Part shown: piece after piece, positions 1 to 8,017 of the stretch
Position numbering within the stretch: position 1 is the first letter of the stretch
How the letters are laid out: every line of letters begins with the position of its first letter
The notes under the pieces: model-generated
Seen by the model: only the letters and a program-made list of their open reading frames with translations
Database searches by the model: none
Told to the model about the DNA's origin: nothing
NCBI GenBank assembly: GCA_046756405.1
Contig: JBHHWH010000036.1
Coordinates: 1-23,230, forward strand
Reading direction: 5' to 3'
DNA length: 23,230 bases
From: JBHHWH01 sp046756405
GTDB taxonomy: Bacteria > Actinomycetota > Acidimicrobiia > Spongiisociales > ZC4RG35
Program-made: the position numbers and the translations under genes

Positions 1-249
1 CAGGCCTCCGAGGCCGCGGCCCAGTGGGCGGTGGAGACCGGTCTCGCCGGGGTGGTGGGGGTTGCGAATCAGACCGATTTCCTTCGCCCCATGTCCGAAG
101 GGGTCCTCGTCGGGGAGGCGACTCCGGTTTATCGGGGTCGGAGCCAGCAGCTCTGGCAGGTGAAGCTGACCCGGGGCGACGACGGCATGCTGGTGGCCAC
201 GGGTCAGGTTCGTCTCCACAACCTGAAGAAGCGGTCCCAGCACCGATAG
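1..249 (+). CDS. PaaI-like hotdog thioesterase (C-terminal part)
   Basis: The reading frame is open from the first base of the window to the TAG at 247-249, giving 82 visible residues; the start lies upstream. The visible part has the typical second half of a PaaI/MenI-type hotdog thioesterase: an FLRP segment, then GEATPVYRGRS, then a QVKLTRGDDGMLVATGQVRL strand pair. In this family the enzyme hydrolyses acyl-CoA thioesters; the substrate cannot be inferred from this half, and the N-terminal catalytic region (usually N/HGG...D/E) is outside the window. The next gene on the same strand, a tRNA-dihydrouridine synthase, starts 28 bp downstream, so the two may be cotranscribed. The family call is fairly safe, the specific activity is not. 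Confidence 0.75.
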   Translation, partial: QASEAAAQWAVETGLAGVVGVANQTDFLRPMSEGVLVGEATPVYRGRSQQLWQVKLTRGDDGMLVATGQVRLHNLKKRSQHR

Positions 250-277
250 ATCAGCCTGGCTCTATGTCCTCTTTCCT

Positions 278-1393
278 GTGACCCTCCAAATCGGATCCCT
301 TGAGATCAACCCGCCGGTGGTGCTGGCACCCATGGCGGGGATCACCAACGCTCCCTTCCGCCGGCTGTGCCGGGAGTACGGGGCCGGGGTGTATGTCTCG
401 GAGATGATCGGGGCCCGGGGCCTGGTGGAGCGAAACGAGAAGACCCTGGAGCTGGCGCGTTTCGCCGAGGACGAAGATCCCCGTTCGATCCAGCTCTACG
501 GCACCGACCCGGGGTCCATGGGCGAGGCGGTGGCTCACCTGGTGGAGGAGGTAGGGGTGGACCACATCGACCTCAACTTCGGCTGTCCCATGGGGAAGAT
601 CACCCGCCACGGCGGAGGGGCGGCTCTCCCCTGGAAGACAGAGCTGTTCCGGGCCATCGTTCGGGCTGCGGTTAGCAACGCCAGGTCGGTCCCGGTGACG
701 GTGAAGCTACGTACGGGCATCGACGAGGAGCATCTCACCTACCTTGATGCCGGGTTGATCTCCGCCGAGGAGGGAGTGGCTGGGATCGCCCTCCATGCCC
801 GGACCGCCCGCCAGCTCTACTCAGGACGCTCAGACTGGTCGGCCATCGCTCGGCTGAAAGAGACCGTGGCTGCGGTTCCCGTCCTCGGCAACGGGGACAT
901 CTGGACCGCCGGGGATGCCCTGACCATGGTGGAACAGACGGGATGCGATGGGGTGGTGGTGGGCCGAGGCTGTCTGGGCCGGCCCTGGCTGTTCCGGGAC
1001 CTGGCCGACGCCTTCGCCGGCCGGGTGCCCCAGGAGCCGCCCTGTCTCGGGGAGGTCGGCAGGATCATGGTTCGCCACGCCCGCCTGCTGGTCGACCACT
1101 TCGGGGAAAAGATCGGGATCAACCTGTTCCGCCGTCACCCGCCCTGGTACTTGAAGGGTTTCCCGGTGGGCCCGGCGCTGCGGGACGCCTTCGCCCGGGT
1201 CTCGTCGACTGACGAGCTGGAGGTCCTGGTGGACAAACTCGACCCGGACCTCCCCTTCCCGGCGGAGGCCCACCGCATGGTCCGCGGCCACAGCCAGGGT
1301 CCCCGCCCGGTCCGCCTCCCCCAAGACTTCCTCACCACCCGCACCACCGCCGCGCTCCCCGCAGCCGCCTCAGAGCCCGTCTCCGGCGGCTAA
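278..1393 (+). CDS. dus: tRNA-dihydrouridine synthase (DusB-like)
   Basis: A 371-residue FMN-dependent reductase of the Dus family, which reduces specific uridines in the tRNA D-loop using NAD(P)H. The TIM-barrel start is classical: PPVVLAPMAGITNAPFRRL (residues 12-30) with the FMN-contacting APMAG. The active-site motif NFGCPMGKITRHGGGAAL puts the catalytic cysteine at residue 103. VKLRTG, the LHARTARQLYSG segment and the GNGDIW / GVVVGRGCLGRPWLF phosphate-binding loops follow in order. The length is a little above the usual 320-350 because of a Pro/Arg-rich C-terminal tail of about 40 residues. The start is GTG at 278, immediately before the conserved N-terminus; no strong Shine-Dalgarno is visible. 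Subfamily (DusB versus another Dus) is a best guess from the motifs. Confidence 0.92.
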   Translation: MTLQIGSLEINPPVVLAPMAGITNAPFRRLCREYGAGVYVSEMIGARGLVERNEKTLELARFAEDEDPRSIQLYGTDPGSMGEAVAHLVEEVGVDHIDLNFGCPMGKITRHGGGAALPWKTELFRAIVRAAVSNARSVPVTVKLRTGIDEEHLTYLDAGLISAEEGVAGIALHARTARQLYSGRSDWSAIARLKETVAAVPVLGNGDIWTAGDALTMVEQTGCDGVVVGRGCLGRPWLFRDLADAFAGRVPQEPPCLGEVGRIMVRHARLLVDHFGEKIGINLFRRHPPWYLKGFPVGPALRDAFARVSSTDELEVLVDKLDPDLPFPAEAHRMVRGHSQGPRPVRLPQDFLTTRTTAALPAAASEPVSGG

Positions 1394-1413
1394 CCACGAA
1401 CCTAATGCACCAG

Positions 1414-1429
1414 GGCCCGGATATGGGCC
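1414..1429. terminator. weak hairpin between convergent dus and hutG
   Basis: A 5-bp inverted repeat GGCCC / GGGCC with a 6-nt loop lies in the 57-bp gap between the convergent dus and hutG ends. An A-run follows on the plus strand and there is no proper T-tract on either strand, so any terminator role is weak. Confidence 0.25.
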
Positions 1430-1450
1430 TCCACGCAAAAAAGGTCGCGC

Positions 1451-2344
1451 CTAGCGGGAGGCGTACCCCGCGACAGCAGCCAGGAAGGCGTGGGCCATGG
1501 CGTCGAGGGTGCGGCCTTCGTGGTCCCGGCTCGGATCCACCTCGACAAAGTCGAAGGCCACCACCTTGGGATGGGCGGCGCAGGTCCGTACTCCTTCGGT
1601 CAAATCGCGGACGGTCATGCCCCCAGGCCGGGCGCCGGGGCAACCAGGGGCGAAGGCAACGTCGAGGACGTCGATATCCACGTCCACGTAGATGCGGTCG
1701 CAGCGGGTCTCCAGGTCGGCCAACGCTCTCGCCACCACCGCGTCCGCCCGTCCTTCCACCTCGGTCAGGGTGAGCACGGTGACTCCCGCCTCGTCGCAGT
1801 AGGTCCGGTAGGTCGCGGAGTTGGCGAAGGAGTGGATGCCGATCTGGACCACGTTGCCTCCAGGTAGTCCCTCCCCTTCGATCAGGCCCCGAATGGGGGT
1901 GCCGTTGGCGGGGCCCAGCTCCAGGGTGCGAACATCGTGGTGGGCGTCGAAGGTAACCACCCCCACGCGCTCCAGATCACCCAGGGCTGCCACCAGGGGT
2001 CGGGTGATGGCGTTGTCCCCGCCCAGGTAGAGCCGCAGTGGCACCTCAGCCAGCCCTTCGGCGAGCTCCCGCACCGCCTCTGGCATCTGGTACATGTCCA
2101 GCTCCGAGACCGGCCAGTTCCCCACATCCCGCACCGGTACCTCCCCGAAGTCGATCCCCCACTCCCCGTGATAGGTAGAGAACCGTCCCAGCCGCTCCCG
2201 CATCTCCAGGGGGGCCAGGTCGGCCCGGGAGGGGCTCAGCGACGCCTTCGACGAGGGCACACCCACCACCAAGATCTCCGGCTCCGGCGTGTCGCCGGCC
2301 AGCCAGACGTCGGCCCGGGGCCAGTGGGGGTCAGTGATCGGCAT
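1451..2344 (-). CDS. hutG: arginase-family formimidoylglutamase-like hydrolase
   Basis: A 297-residue ureohydrolase-fold enzyme whose start overlaps the hutU stop by 14 bp, so it is translationally linked to urocanate hydratase. That context points to N-formimidoyl-L-glutamate hydrolysis to glutamate and formamide, the last step of histidine breakdown. Binuclear-manganese motifs are visible: DAHHD (D133, H135, D137), DVDID (D221, D223) and EVDP (E268). The first metal-ligand motif, normally GGDH in arginases and agmatinases, reads GGDN (N111). The open frame continues upstream to 2503 inside hutU, but that extension is low-complexity shadow sequence; the ATG at 2344 starts just before the recognisable fold. 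Agmatinase or another guanidino hydrolase is the alternative if the Asn alters chemistry. Confidence 0.82.
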   Translation of the reverse strand: MPITDPHWPRADVWLAGDTPEPEILVVGVPSSKASLSPSRADLAPLEMRERLGRFSTYHGEWGIDFGEVPVRDVGNWPVSELDMYQMPEAVRELAEGLAEVPLRLYLGGDNAITRPLVAALGDLERVGVVTFDAHHDVRTLELGPANGTPIRGLIEGEGLPGGNVVQIGIHSFANSATYRTYCDEAGVTVLTLTEVEGRADAVVARALADLETRCDRIYVDVDIDVLDVAFAPGCPGARPGGMTVRDLTEGVRTCAAHPKVVAFDFVEVDPSRDHEGRTLDAMAHAFLAAVAGYASR

Positions 2345-3998
2345 TGAGCATGGGGATGTCGACGCTCCGTTCCCGCGCCACCTTGCGGGCCTTGGAGTAG
2401 CCGGCGTCGACGTGGCGCATGACACCGGTACCGGGGTCGTTGGTGAGCACCCGCTCCAGGCGGAGGGCTCCCTGATCGGTGCCGTCGGCCACCACCTGGG
2501 CACCGGCGTGGATGGAGTTGCCTATACCCACCCCACCGCCGTGGTGGACCGCCACCCAGGCGGCACCGGAGGCGGTGTTGAGGAGGGCGTTGAGGATGGG
2601 CCAGTCGGCGACGGTGTCGGAGCCGTCGGCCATGGCCTCCGTCTCCCGGTAGGGGGAGGCCACCGAGCCGGAGTCGAGGTGGTCCCGGCCGATGACGATG
2701 GGCGCTGACACCTCTCCGGACCCCACCAGCTCGTTGAAGCGGAGGCCCGCCAGGTGCCGCTCGCCGTAGGAGAGCCAGCAAATCCGCGCCGGTAGCCCCT
2801 GGAACTCCACCCGCTCTTCCGCCATGCGCAGCCACCGATTCAGGGGCTCGTTGTCGGGGAACAGCTCGGCGATGGCCCGGTCGGTGGCGTGAATGTCGGC
2901 CGGATCTCCGGAGAGGGCCACCCAGCGGAAGGGCCCCGACCCTTCGCAGAACAGCTCCCGGATGTAGGCGGGGACGAAACCCGGGTAGGAGAAGGCGTCG
3001 CCATAGCCGGCGGTCTGGGCCTCGCCGCGCAGGTTGTTGCCGTAGTCGAAGACCTCGGCGCCGGCCCGCATGAAACCCACCATGGCCTCGCAGTGGGTGG
3101 CCATCGATTCCCGGGCCGCCTTGATGTAGGTGTCGGGGTCCTCATCACGGAGCCGGGCGGCTTCCTCCAGGGTGTATCCGGCGGGCACGTACCCGTAGAG
3201 GGGGTCGTGGGCGGAGGTCTGGTCGGTGACGATGTCGATGTCCACCCCACGACGCAGCAGCTCACCGAAGACCTCGGCGGCGTTGCTCAACAGCCCTATC
3301 GACATCGCCTTGCGGTCCCGCTTCGCCGCCAGGGCCAGGTCGACGGCCTCCTCGATCGAGTCAGCCTGAACGTCGAGATAGCGGGTCTCCAGTCGGCGTT
3401 CGATGCGGCGGGGGTCCACCTCCACGCAGAGGGCCACTCCGCCGTTCATGGTGATGGCCAGAGGCTGGGCGCCTCCCATGCCACCGAGGCCGCCGGTGAG
3501 GGTGATGGTTCCCGCCAGGGTGCCGCCGAAGCGTTTCTCGGCGATAGCGGCGAAGGTCTGGTAGGTGCCCTGGAGGATCCCCTGGGTGCCGATGTAGATC
3601 CAGGAGCCGGCGGTCATCTGCCCGTACATCATCAGCCCCTTGGCCTCCAGCTCCCAGAAGTGTTCCAGGGTGGCCCAGCGGGGGACGATGAGCGAGTTGG
3701 CGATTAACACCCGGGGGGCCATCTCGTGGGTGCGGAACACACCCACCGGCTTTCCCGACTGGACGAGGAGGGTCTCATCGTTTTCCAGCCGCTCCAGGGT
3801 GCGGACTATTACCTCCAGCGACTCCAGGTTGCGGGCCGCCTTGCCCCGGCCGCCGTAGACCACCAGGTTCTCCGGGTCCTCGGCGACATCGGGGTCGAGG
3901 TTGTTGAGCAGACACCGCAGCGCCGCCTCCTGAAGCCATCCCTTGGTGTTGAGTTGGTGACCCCGAGGGGCATGAAGGGGGAAGGAGAGGTCGATCAT
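2331..3998 (-). CDS. hutU: urocanate hydratase
   Basis: A 555-residue protein, the usual length for urocanase, converting urocanate to imidazolone propionate in histidine catabolism. Diagnostic segments: YGGRGKAARN (residues 48-57), LMMYGQMTAGSWIYIGTQGI (122-141), the NAD+-binding TGGLGGMGGAQPLA (168-181), LFCEGSGPFRW (349-359) and ARICWLSYGER (404-414). C407 aligns by motif with the known active-site cysteine (Cys410 in the Pseudomonas enzyme). The ATG at 3998 is preceded by a GGGGCG that could act as a weak ribosome-binding site. It lies 28 bp downstream of the lipoprotein gene and overlaps hutG by 14 bp, so all three are probably one transcript. hutH and hutI are not in the window. Confidence 0.97.
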   Translation of the reverse strand: MIDLSFPLHAPRGHQLNTKGWLQEAALRCLLNNLDPDVAEDPENLVVYGGRGKAARNLESLEVIVRTLERLENDETLLVQSGKPVGVFRTHEMAPRVLIANSLIVPRWATLEHFWELEAKGLMMYGQMTAGSWIYIGTQGILQGTYQTFAAIAEKRFGGTLAGTITLTGGLGGMGGAQPLAITMNGGVALCVEVDPRRIERRLETRYLDVQADSIEEAVDLALAAKRDRKAMSIGLLSNAAEVFGELLRRGVDIDIVTDQTSAHDPLYGYVPAGYTLEEAARLRDEDPDTYIKAARESMATHCEAMVGFMRAGAEVFDYGNNLRGEAQTAGYGDAFSYPGFVPAYIRELFCEGSGPFRWVALSGDPADIHATDRAIAELFPDNEPLNRWLRMAEERVEFQGLPARICWLSYGERHLAGLRFNELVGSGEVSAPIVIGRDHLDSGSVASPYRETEAMADGSDTVADWPILNALLNTASGAAWVAVHHGGGVGIGNSIHAGAQVVADGTDQGALRLERVLTNDPGTGVMRHVDAGYSKARKVARERSVDIPMLNADH

Positions 3999-4026
3999 GT
4001 CGCCCCGAGACTAGAGGGCGAAACGC

Positions 4027-4710
4027 TCAGCCCGTCAGCGCAGCGACGACCTCGTCGATGGTGGAGATCGCCCTCCATGGGGAAGGCATAGAGTCCAACT
4101 CGACCAGCACGCTCACCAAGCGACCCCCGGGGTCCGCCAGCAACAGCCCCTGGGCGTAGGAGACCATCAGTGGAGCACCTTCCGGTCGGCCGGCGCCCGG
4201 ATCGACGATGGTCTCCCAGTAGGGTTCCTTGGTTCGATCGTCGAGGAAGAAAACGCCTTCCGTCTTCGGCACCAGCGCAGCGAAGGCAGCCAGGTCGTAG
4301 AGCCTCCCCTGGGGGTCTTCCTCTCCCGCATACAGTCTTGCCGGATGGGGGATCTCCACATAGGCCATCCCGTTCCATACGAGGTCAGGGTCCCCGGCGA
4401 GAACCTTCGAGACCGCCACGTGGAGAACGGAGGTGACAATCCTCGCTGGCGAGCCGGGCACCGGAGCGTACGCCTGACCAGGCTCGACACCCACAATGGC
4501 TCCACGGACCACCAGATCTGCTCGCGAGGCCAGGTCAGCTGGCGACGACGCTGGCTCGTAGTCCAGCTTGTAGATCCGTACTGCTTCGACGAAAACCGAG
4601 AAACGATCAACCTCCGCTGTGGTCTGCTCAACCTCCGCGGTGACCAGCCCGGGCTGGCACGCAGCCAACAAGAGCAGAGCGACAATCGAAGCAATTCCGC
4701 GTATCTTCAC
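4027..4710 (-). CDS. uncharacterised lipoprotein upstream of hutU
   Basis: A 227-residue predicted lipoprotein: a short basic N-terminus, a hydrophobic stretch and a lipobox LAAC with the lipidated cysteine at residue 18. The start is GTG at 4710, preceded by AGGGGA. The mature part shows no family I recognise. It contains a segment typical of proteins that monitor or carry parameters (SRADLVVRGAIVGVEPG, then VSKVLAGDPDL, then an FFLDDRTKEPYW stretch) and is mixed alpha/beta in appearance. It ends 28 bp before hutU on the same strand, so it is likely cotranscribed with histidine catabolism genes. A role in binding or sensing a substrate at the cell surface is possible but only inferred from position. 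Confidence 0.8.
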   Translation of the reverse strand: MKIRGIASIVALLLLAACQPGLVTAEVEQTTAEVDRFSVFVEAVRIYKLDYEPASSPADLASRADLVVRGAIVGVEPGQAYAPVPGSPARIVTSVLHVAVSKVLAGDPDLVWNGMAYVEIPHPARLYAGEEDPQGRLYDLAAFAALVPKTEGVFFLDDRTKEPYWETIVDPGAGRPEGAPLMVSYAQGLLLADPGGRLVSVLVELDSMPSPWRAISTIDEVVAALTG

Positions 4711-4957
4711 GGTCCCCTATTCCTTGACGCCTGTTTGATGCTCGACCACATCTCGATAGTTCCCCTATTGCTGATCATTTCTTAGTGCTCGACGTTTATG
4801 TGGGTGATCTTGTGGTGTGAGTTTGTATCGGCGGTACTGAACGCCTGTATTCTGGGATCTCGACATTGAGCATGCAGTCGTCGTACGGGGGGTCGTGTCG
4901 AGGATCTCGAGGATTACGCGAGCGCCCCCAGCGCGTTGACGAAGAGCCGCCCTACCC
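4711..4957. other. intergenic gap of 247 bp, no gene found
   Basis: The gap lies between the end of the ABC-2 permease operon and the start of the lipoprotein-hutU-hutG operon, both on the minus strand, so it should hold a terminator and a promoter. It looks visibly less GC-rich than the flanking genes around 4730-4870. The short motif AATAGGGGA occurs twice on the minus strand, in one copy just before the lipoprotein start. A minus-strand open frame covers 4765-4995 but resembles no family I know and overlaps the permease end. I see no clear -35/-10 pair. A small GCGC-CCCCA-GCGC hairpin near 4922-4934 is the only terminator-like structure. Confidence 0.4.
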
Positions 4958-5767
4958 CTACTTGCGCAGCATGGCGTCGAGGCGCCTCGCCGCAATGGCA
5001 GCCCCGGCCAGGCCCATGACCAATAGGAACAGGGTGTGTCCGATCAACGTGATGTCGAGGATGCCGAGGCTGAACCCCCGCAGCAGCGCCGTTCCGTGGT
5101 ACAGGGGGGAGAGCCGAGCGACCTGCTGGATCAACGGCGGGTACACGTCGAGGGGGTAGAAGGTCCCGGAGAATAAGAACAGCGGCATGGTCACCAGGGC
5201 CACCATGTCAAAGTCCTTCCACGACCTCATGAAGGTGGTGGCGGCCAGCCCTACCGCACCGAAGGCGAACCCGATCAGCACCGCCCCGGGGATGGTGAAC
5301 AGCGCCCACCACGAGGTGGTGACGCCCATCAACGCCATGATCCCCACGAAACTGGTGGCATAGAGGGCGCCCCGCAGCAGGGCCCAGCCGATCTCGCCGA
5401 TGGCGATGTCCATGGGCTGCATCGGAGTGGTGAGGATTCCCTCGTAGACGTTGCCGAAGCGGAGCTTGAAGAAGATGTTGAAGGTGGTCTCGGTGACCGC
5501 TCCGTTCATCGCCGAGGCCGCCATCAGCGCCGGGGCGACGAAGGCGGTATAAGGCACCGCCACCCCGGCAGGCCCTTGGACTTCGCCCACCATGGCGCCG
5601 ATGCCGATCCCGATGGAGAACAGGTAGAAGACCGGTTCGAAGAACCCGCTGAACACCACCTTCCACAGCCGCCGGTAGACCAGATAGTTGCGCTCCCAGA
5701 TGCGGTGGGCACGGAAGGGGGTCACCTTGCCGAGGGGGGTGATCCGGGTGGGGGCGGAGACGCTCAC
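4958..5767 (-). CDS. ABC-2 type transporter permease (second subunit)
   Basis: A 269-residue polytopic membrane protein of the ABC-2 (DrrB/NodJ-like) class. It has about six hydrophobic segments, an N-terminal cytoplasmic amphipathic region (RIWERNYLVYRRLWKVVFSG) and the family signature near the fourth to fifth helices (LFLFSGTFYPLDVYPP...LSPLYHGTALLRG). It pairs with the neighbouring permease and ATPase to make an exporter. The start is GTG at 5767, forming a GTGA overlap with the stop of the upstream permease. The open frame runs on to 6640 but that part is antisense-like shadow of the neighbouring genes. Substrate unknown: drug, lipid or polysaccharide are all possible for this class. Confidence 0.88.
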   Translation of the reverse strand: MSVSAPTRITPLGKVTPFRAHRIWERNYLVYRRLWKVVFSGFFEPVFYLFSIGIGIGAMVGEVQGPAGVAVPYTAFVAPALMAASAMNGAVTETTFNIFFKLRFGNVYEGILTTPMQPMDIAIGEIGWALLRGALYATSFVGIMALMGVTTSWWALFTIPGAVLIGFAFGAVGLAATTFMRSWKDFDMVALVTMPLFLFSGTFYPLDVYPPLIQQVARLSPLYHGTALLRGFSLGILDITLIGHTLFLLVMGLAGAAIAARRLDAMLRK

Positions 5768-6552
5768 GGACGCAGCCTCCGATCCAGGAAACGCACCGAC
5801 AGGTAAAGACCGGCCGCGGTCATCACCAGCAGGTAGGTGAGGTGGACCCACATTGGCGTGGCGGTGACCACCGGGGCTCCTACGCCAGGCAGGGCGATCT
5901 TGCGCACCATCTCCACACCGTGGAACAGGGGAGTGGCATAGGCGACGGGCTGGAGGAATGAGGGCAGGCGGCTGATGGGGAAAAAGGTTCCGGAGAAGAG
6001 GAACAGGGGGACGATGCCGAAGCGGAATAGGGTGGAGAGGCTGGAGCCGTTCTCTCTGGTGGCGGTCCAGGGCGTGATGGCGCTCATGAAGGCCAGTCCG
6101 GTGAGGACGCTGGGGGGTACGGCCCGCAGAGCCGGTCCTATCTCGACGGCGCCGAAGAGCACTGCGATGGTGGCGAACACCCCGAGGATGAGGGCGAGGC
6201 GGATGGTCGCCCAGATGAAACGGCCAACGATGATGTCCCGGGTGCTGATCGGGGTGGTGATTGCTCCGTGGAAGTGTTTCCGCCACAGGATTCCCGCCAA
6301 CACCGGGAACGATCCGTCGGAGGCACCGTTCTGCATCCCCGAGGCGGCCATGAGACCGGTGGCCACGAAGGCCAGGTAGGTGAGTCCCAGCTCCCCGGTT
6401 CCCTGGTCCACCAGCCTTCCCAGACCGGCTCCCATAGCGGCGAGGAAGAAGATCGGGTTGACCAAAGAGGAGATAACCGTGCCCCGCCAGGTGCGGCGGT
6501 AGGAGAGGATCTCGGCTTCGACGATGCGCAGCGGAGCGGTGATGGTGGTCAT
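5764..6552 (-). CDS. ABC-2 type transporter permease (first subunit)
   Basis: A 262-residue ABC-2 permease, homologous in layout to the next gene: a cytoplasmic N-terminus (EAEILSYRRTWRGTVIS), about six membrane segments and the signature LFLFSGTFFPISRLPS followed by ATPLFHGVEMVR. The two permeases look like diverged paralogues forming a heterodimeric channel. The ATG at 6552 overlaps the ATPase stop in an ATGA arrangement and the gene's own stop overlaps the second permease start, so the three subunits are translationally coupled. Confidence 0.88.
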   Translation of the reverse strand: MTTITAPLRIVEAEILSYRRTWRGTVISSLVNPIFFLAAMGAGLGRLVDQGTGELGLTYLAFVATGLMAASGMQNGASDGSFPVLAGILWRKHFHGAITTPISTRDIIVGRFIWATIRLALILGVFATIAVLFGAVEIGPALRAVPPSVLTGLAFMSAITPWTATRENGSSLSTLFRFGIVPLFLFSGTFFPISRLPSFLQPVAYATPLFHGVEMVRKIALPGVGAPVVTATPMWVHLTYLLVMTAAGLYLSVRFLDRRLRP

Positions 6553-7484
6553 CAGTCGATGAGCCGGCGCCCGGTGAGACGCAGGAACACGTCCTCGAGG
6601 GTGGATCGGCGCACCAGGACCTGCTCTGGTTCGACGCCACGGTCGTGCAGGCCCCGCTGGGTCTTTTCGGCGTCCTCGGTGTAGAGCAGGATCCGGTCGG
6701 CGAGGATCTCGGTCCGGGCGGCCAGCCCTTCGATCTGGGCGGCGATCTCCTCCTTGGTGCCTTCGGGGAACCTCAGCTCCACCACCTCCCGGGGGGCGTA
6801 GCGCTCGATCAGGTCAAGGGGAGAGCCTTCGGCCACGATCTTTCCCTTGTCCATCACCACCAGGCGGTCGCAGAGCTGCTCCGCCTCGTCCATGTAGTGG
6901 GTGGTGATGATCAGGGTGGCACCATCCCGCTTCAGCCTGTAGAGGCGATCCCAGAGGAGATGGCGGGCCTGGGGGTCGAGACCCGTGGTGGGCTCGTCGA
7001 GGATCACCAGCTCCGGTTCGTTGATGAGGGCCCGGGCGATGGTGAGCCGCCTCTTCATCCCTCCCGAGAGGGAGTCCACCTTGGAGTTGCGTCGCTCCTC
7101 CAGCTCGGCGAAGGCCAGCAGCTCGTCGATGCGTTCCCAGATCCGCTTCCGCGCCATATCGTGGTAGCGGCCATAGACGTAGAGGTTCTCGGCGACGGTC
7201 AGCTCCAGGTCGAGGTTGTCCTCCTGAGGGACGACCCCGATGCGCTGGCGGATGGCCCGACCCTGGGTGTTGGGGTCGAGACCGAACACGGAGAGTTTGC
7301 CGTCGGTGATGGGGCTCACCGTGGTGATCATCTTCATCGTCGACGTCTTGCCGGCGCCGTTGGGACCCAGGAATCCGAAGGCTTCCCGGATCTTGATGTC
7401 GAAGTCGATGGCGTCGACGGCGACGAAGTCTCCGAACTTCTTGGTCAGGCCGCGGGCTTCTACGAGGATGTCATTCATGAACAT
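6552..7484 (-). CDS. ABC transporter ATP-binding protein (DrrA/NodI-like)
   Basis: A 310-residue cytoplasmic ATPase that powers the two permeases encoded immediately downstream. All nucleotide-binding motifs are intact: Walker A GPNGAGKT (residues 40-47), Q-loop PQE around residue 87, signature LSGGM (139-143), Walker B LVILDE with catalytic E164, D-loop GLDP, and switch histidine H196 in TTHYMDEAE. The C-terminal 90 residues form the DrrA-type extension found in many drug and lipid exporters. Start is ATG at 7484; a second ATG two codons in (7478) is equally possible. It begins 27 bp after the nitroreductase stop, consistent with a common transcript. Confidence 0.93.
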   Translation of the reverse strand: MFMNDILVEARGLTKKFGDFVAVDAIDFDIKIREAFGFLGPNGAGKTSTMKMITTVSPITDGKLSVFGLDPNTQGRAIRQRIGVVPQEDNLDLELTVAENLYVYGRYHDMARKRIWERIDELLAFAELEERRNSKVDSLSGGMKRRLTIARALINEPELVILDEPTTGLDPQARHLLWDRLYRLKRDGATLIITTHYMDEAEQLCDRLVVMDKGKIVAEGSPLDLIERYAPREVVELRFPEGTKEEIAAQIEGLAARTEILADRILLYTEDAEKTQRGLHDRGVEPEQVLVRRSTLEDVFLRLTGRRLID

Positions 7485-7511
7485 CCCGACAGTAATGGTT
7501 TGCCGGCTCAG

Positions 7512-8006
7512 TCAGTATTTCTCCCGATGGATGACTGCCTCCTGCGGCTTGCGGCCACCGAACCTGGCTGGCTTGGCGGTATCGGCGGGGTACCCCAGCG
7601 CCACCGCGTAGCGGGTGACCTTCCCCTCGGGAACGTCGAGGAAGACACGAGCGTCTTCGTCTCGATGGAGGGTGATGGGACAGGAGGCCACCCCGCGGGT
7701 TTTCGCCGCCAGCATGATGTTCTGTGCCACACGTCCCAGGTCGAACTCGTAGCCCTCGGGCTCCCGAACCAAGACAATCGTGGCCGCCGAGTCCCGTACC
7801 GGCTGGGTGAAGTCGCCACATTCGGCCAGGCCCTGGAGCCGGTCCCGGTTGGTAACGACGATGAAGGACCAGTTCTGGCGATTCTTCGAGCTCCCGGTCC
7901 ACCGGGCCGCCTCCAGGATGGCGTCCAGGTCCTCTGAGGAGAGGGGCTCGGGTCGATAGTCACGGAGGGCGCGCAGGCCGAGGATCAGGTCGTAGCAGTC
8001 GCTCAT
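7512..8006 (-). CDS. nitroreductase family protein
   Basis: A 164-residue flavin-dependent nitroreductase-fold protein. The N-terminal LRALRDYRPEPLSSEDLDAILEAARW (residues 11-36), SSKNRQNWSFIVV (39-51) for FMN phosphate contacts, and the C-terminal segment AVALGYPAD define the family. It is shorter than most members (170-220 residues), lacking part of the central insertion. Family members reduce nitro compounds, quinones, enones or heterocycles, sometimes as tailoring enzymes. ATG at 8006 is used because upstream residues are shadow sequence overlapping the thioesterase gene. It lies 11 bp downstream of that thioesterase and 27 bp upstream of the ABC exporter, suggesting a shared pathway or stress response. 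Confidence 0.87.
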   Translation of the reverse strand: MSDCYDLILGLRALRDYRPEPLSSEDLDAILEAARWTGSSKNRQNWSFIVVTNRDRLQGLAECGDFTQPVRDSAATIVLVREPEGYEFDLGRVAQNIMLAAKTRGVASCPITLHRDEDARVFLDVPEGKVTRYAVALGYPADTAKPARFGGRKPQEAVIHREKY

Positions 8007-8017
8007 GGAGTCCGAGC

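Noticed and set aside
2345..2503. N-terminal extension of hutG
   Set aside because: It lies inside hutU in another frame and has no ureohydrolase similarity; ATG 2344 fits the fold.
4765..4995. 76-codon minus-strand frame as a gene or transposase remnant
   Set aside because: No transposase motif could be recognised, it overlaps the permease end, and no ribosome-binding site is visible.
5768..6640. N-terminal extension of the second permease, giving a 560-residue protein
   Set aside because: The extra residues overlap the first permease gene in another frame and are Arg/His/Pro-rich; the membrane protein begins properly at GTG 5767.
6645..7937. 430-codon plus-strand frame
   Set aside because: Antisense to the ABC ATPase and nitroreductase genes, whose motifs are intact on the minus strand.
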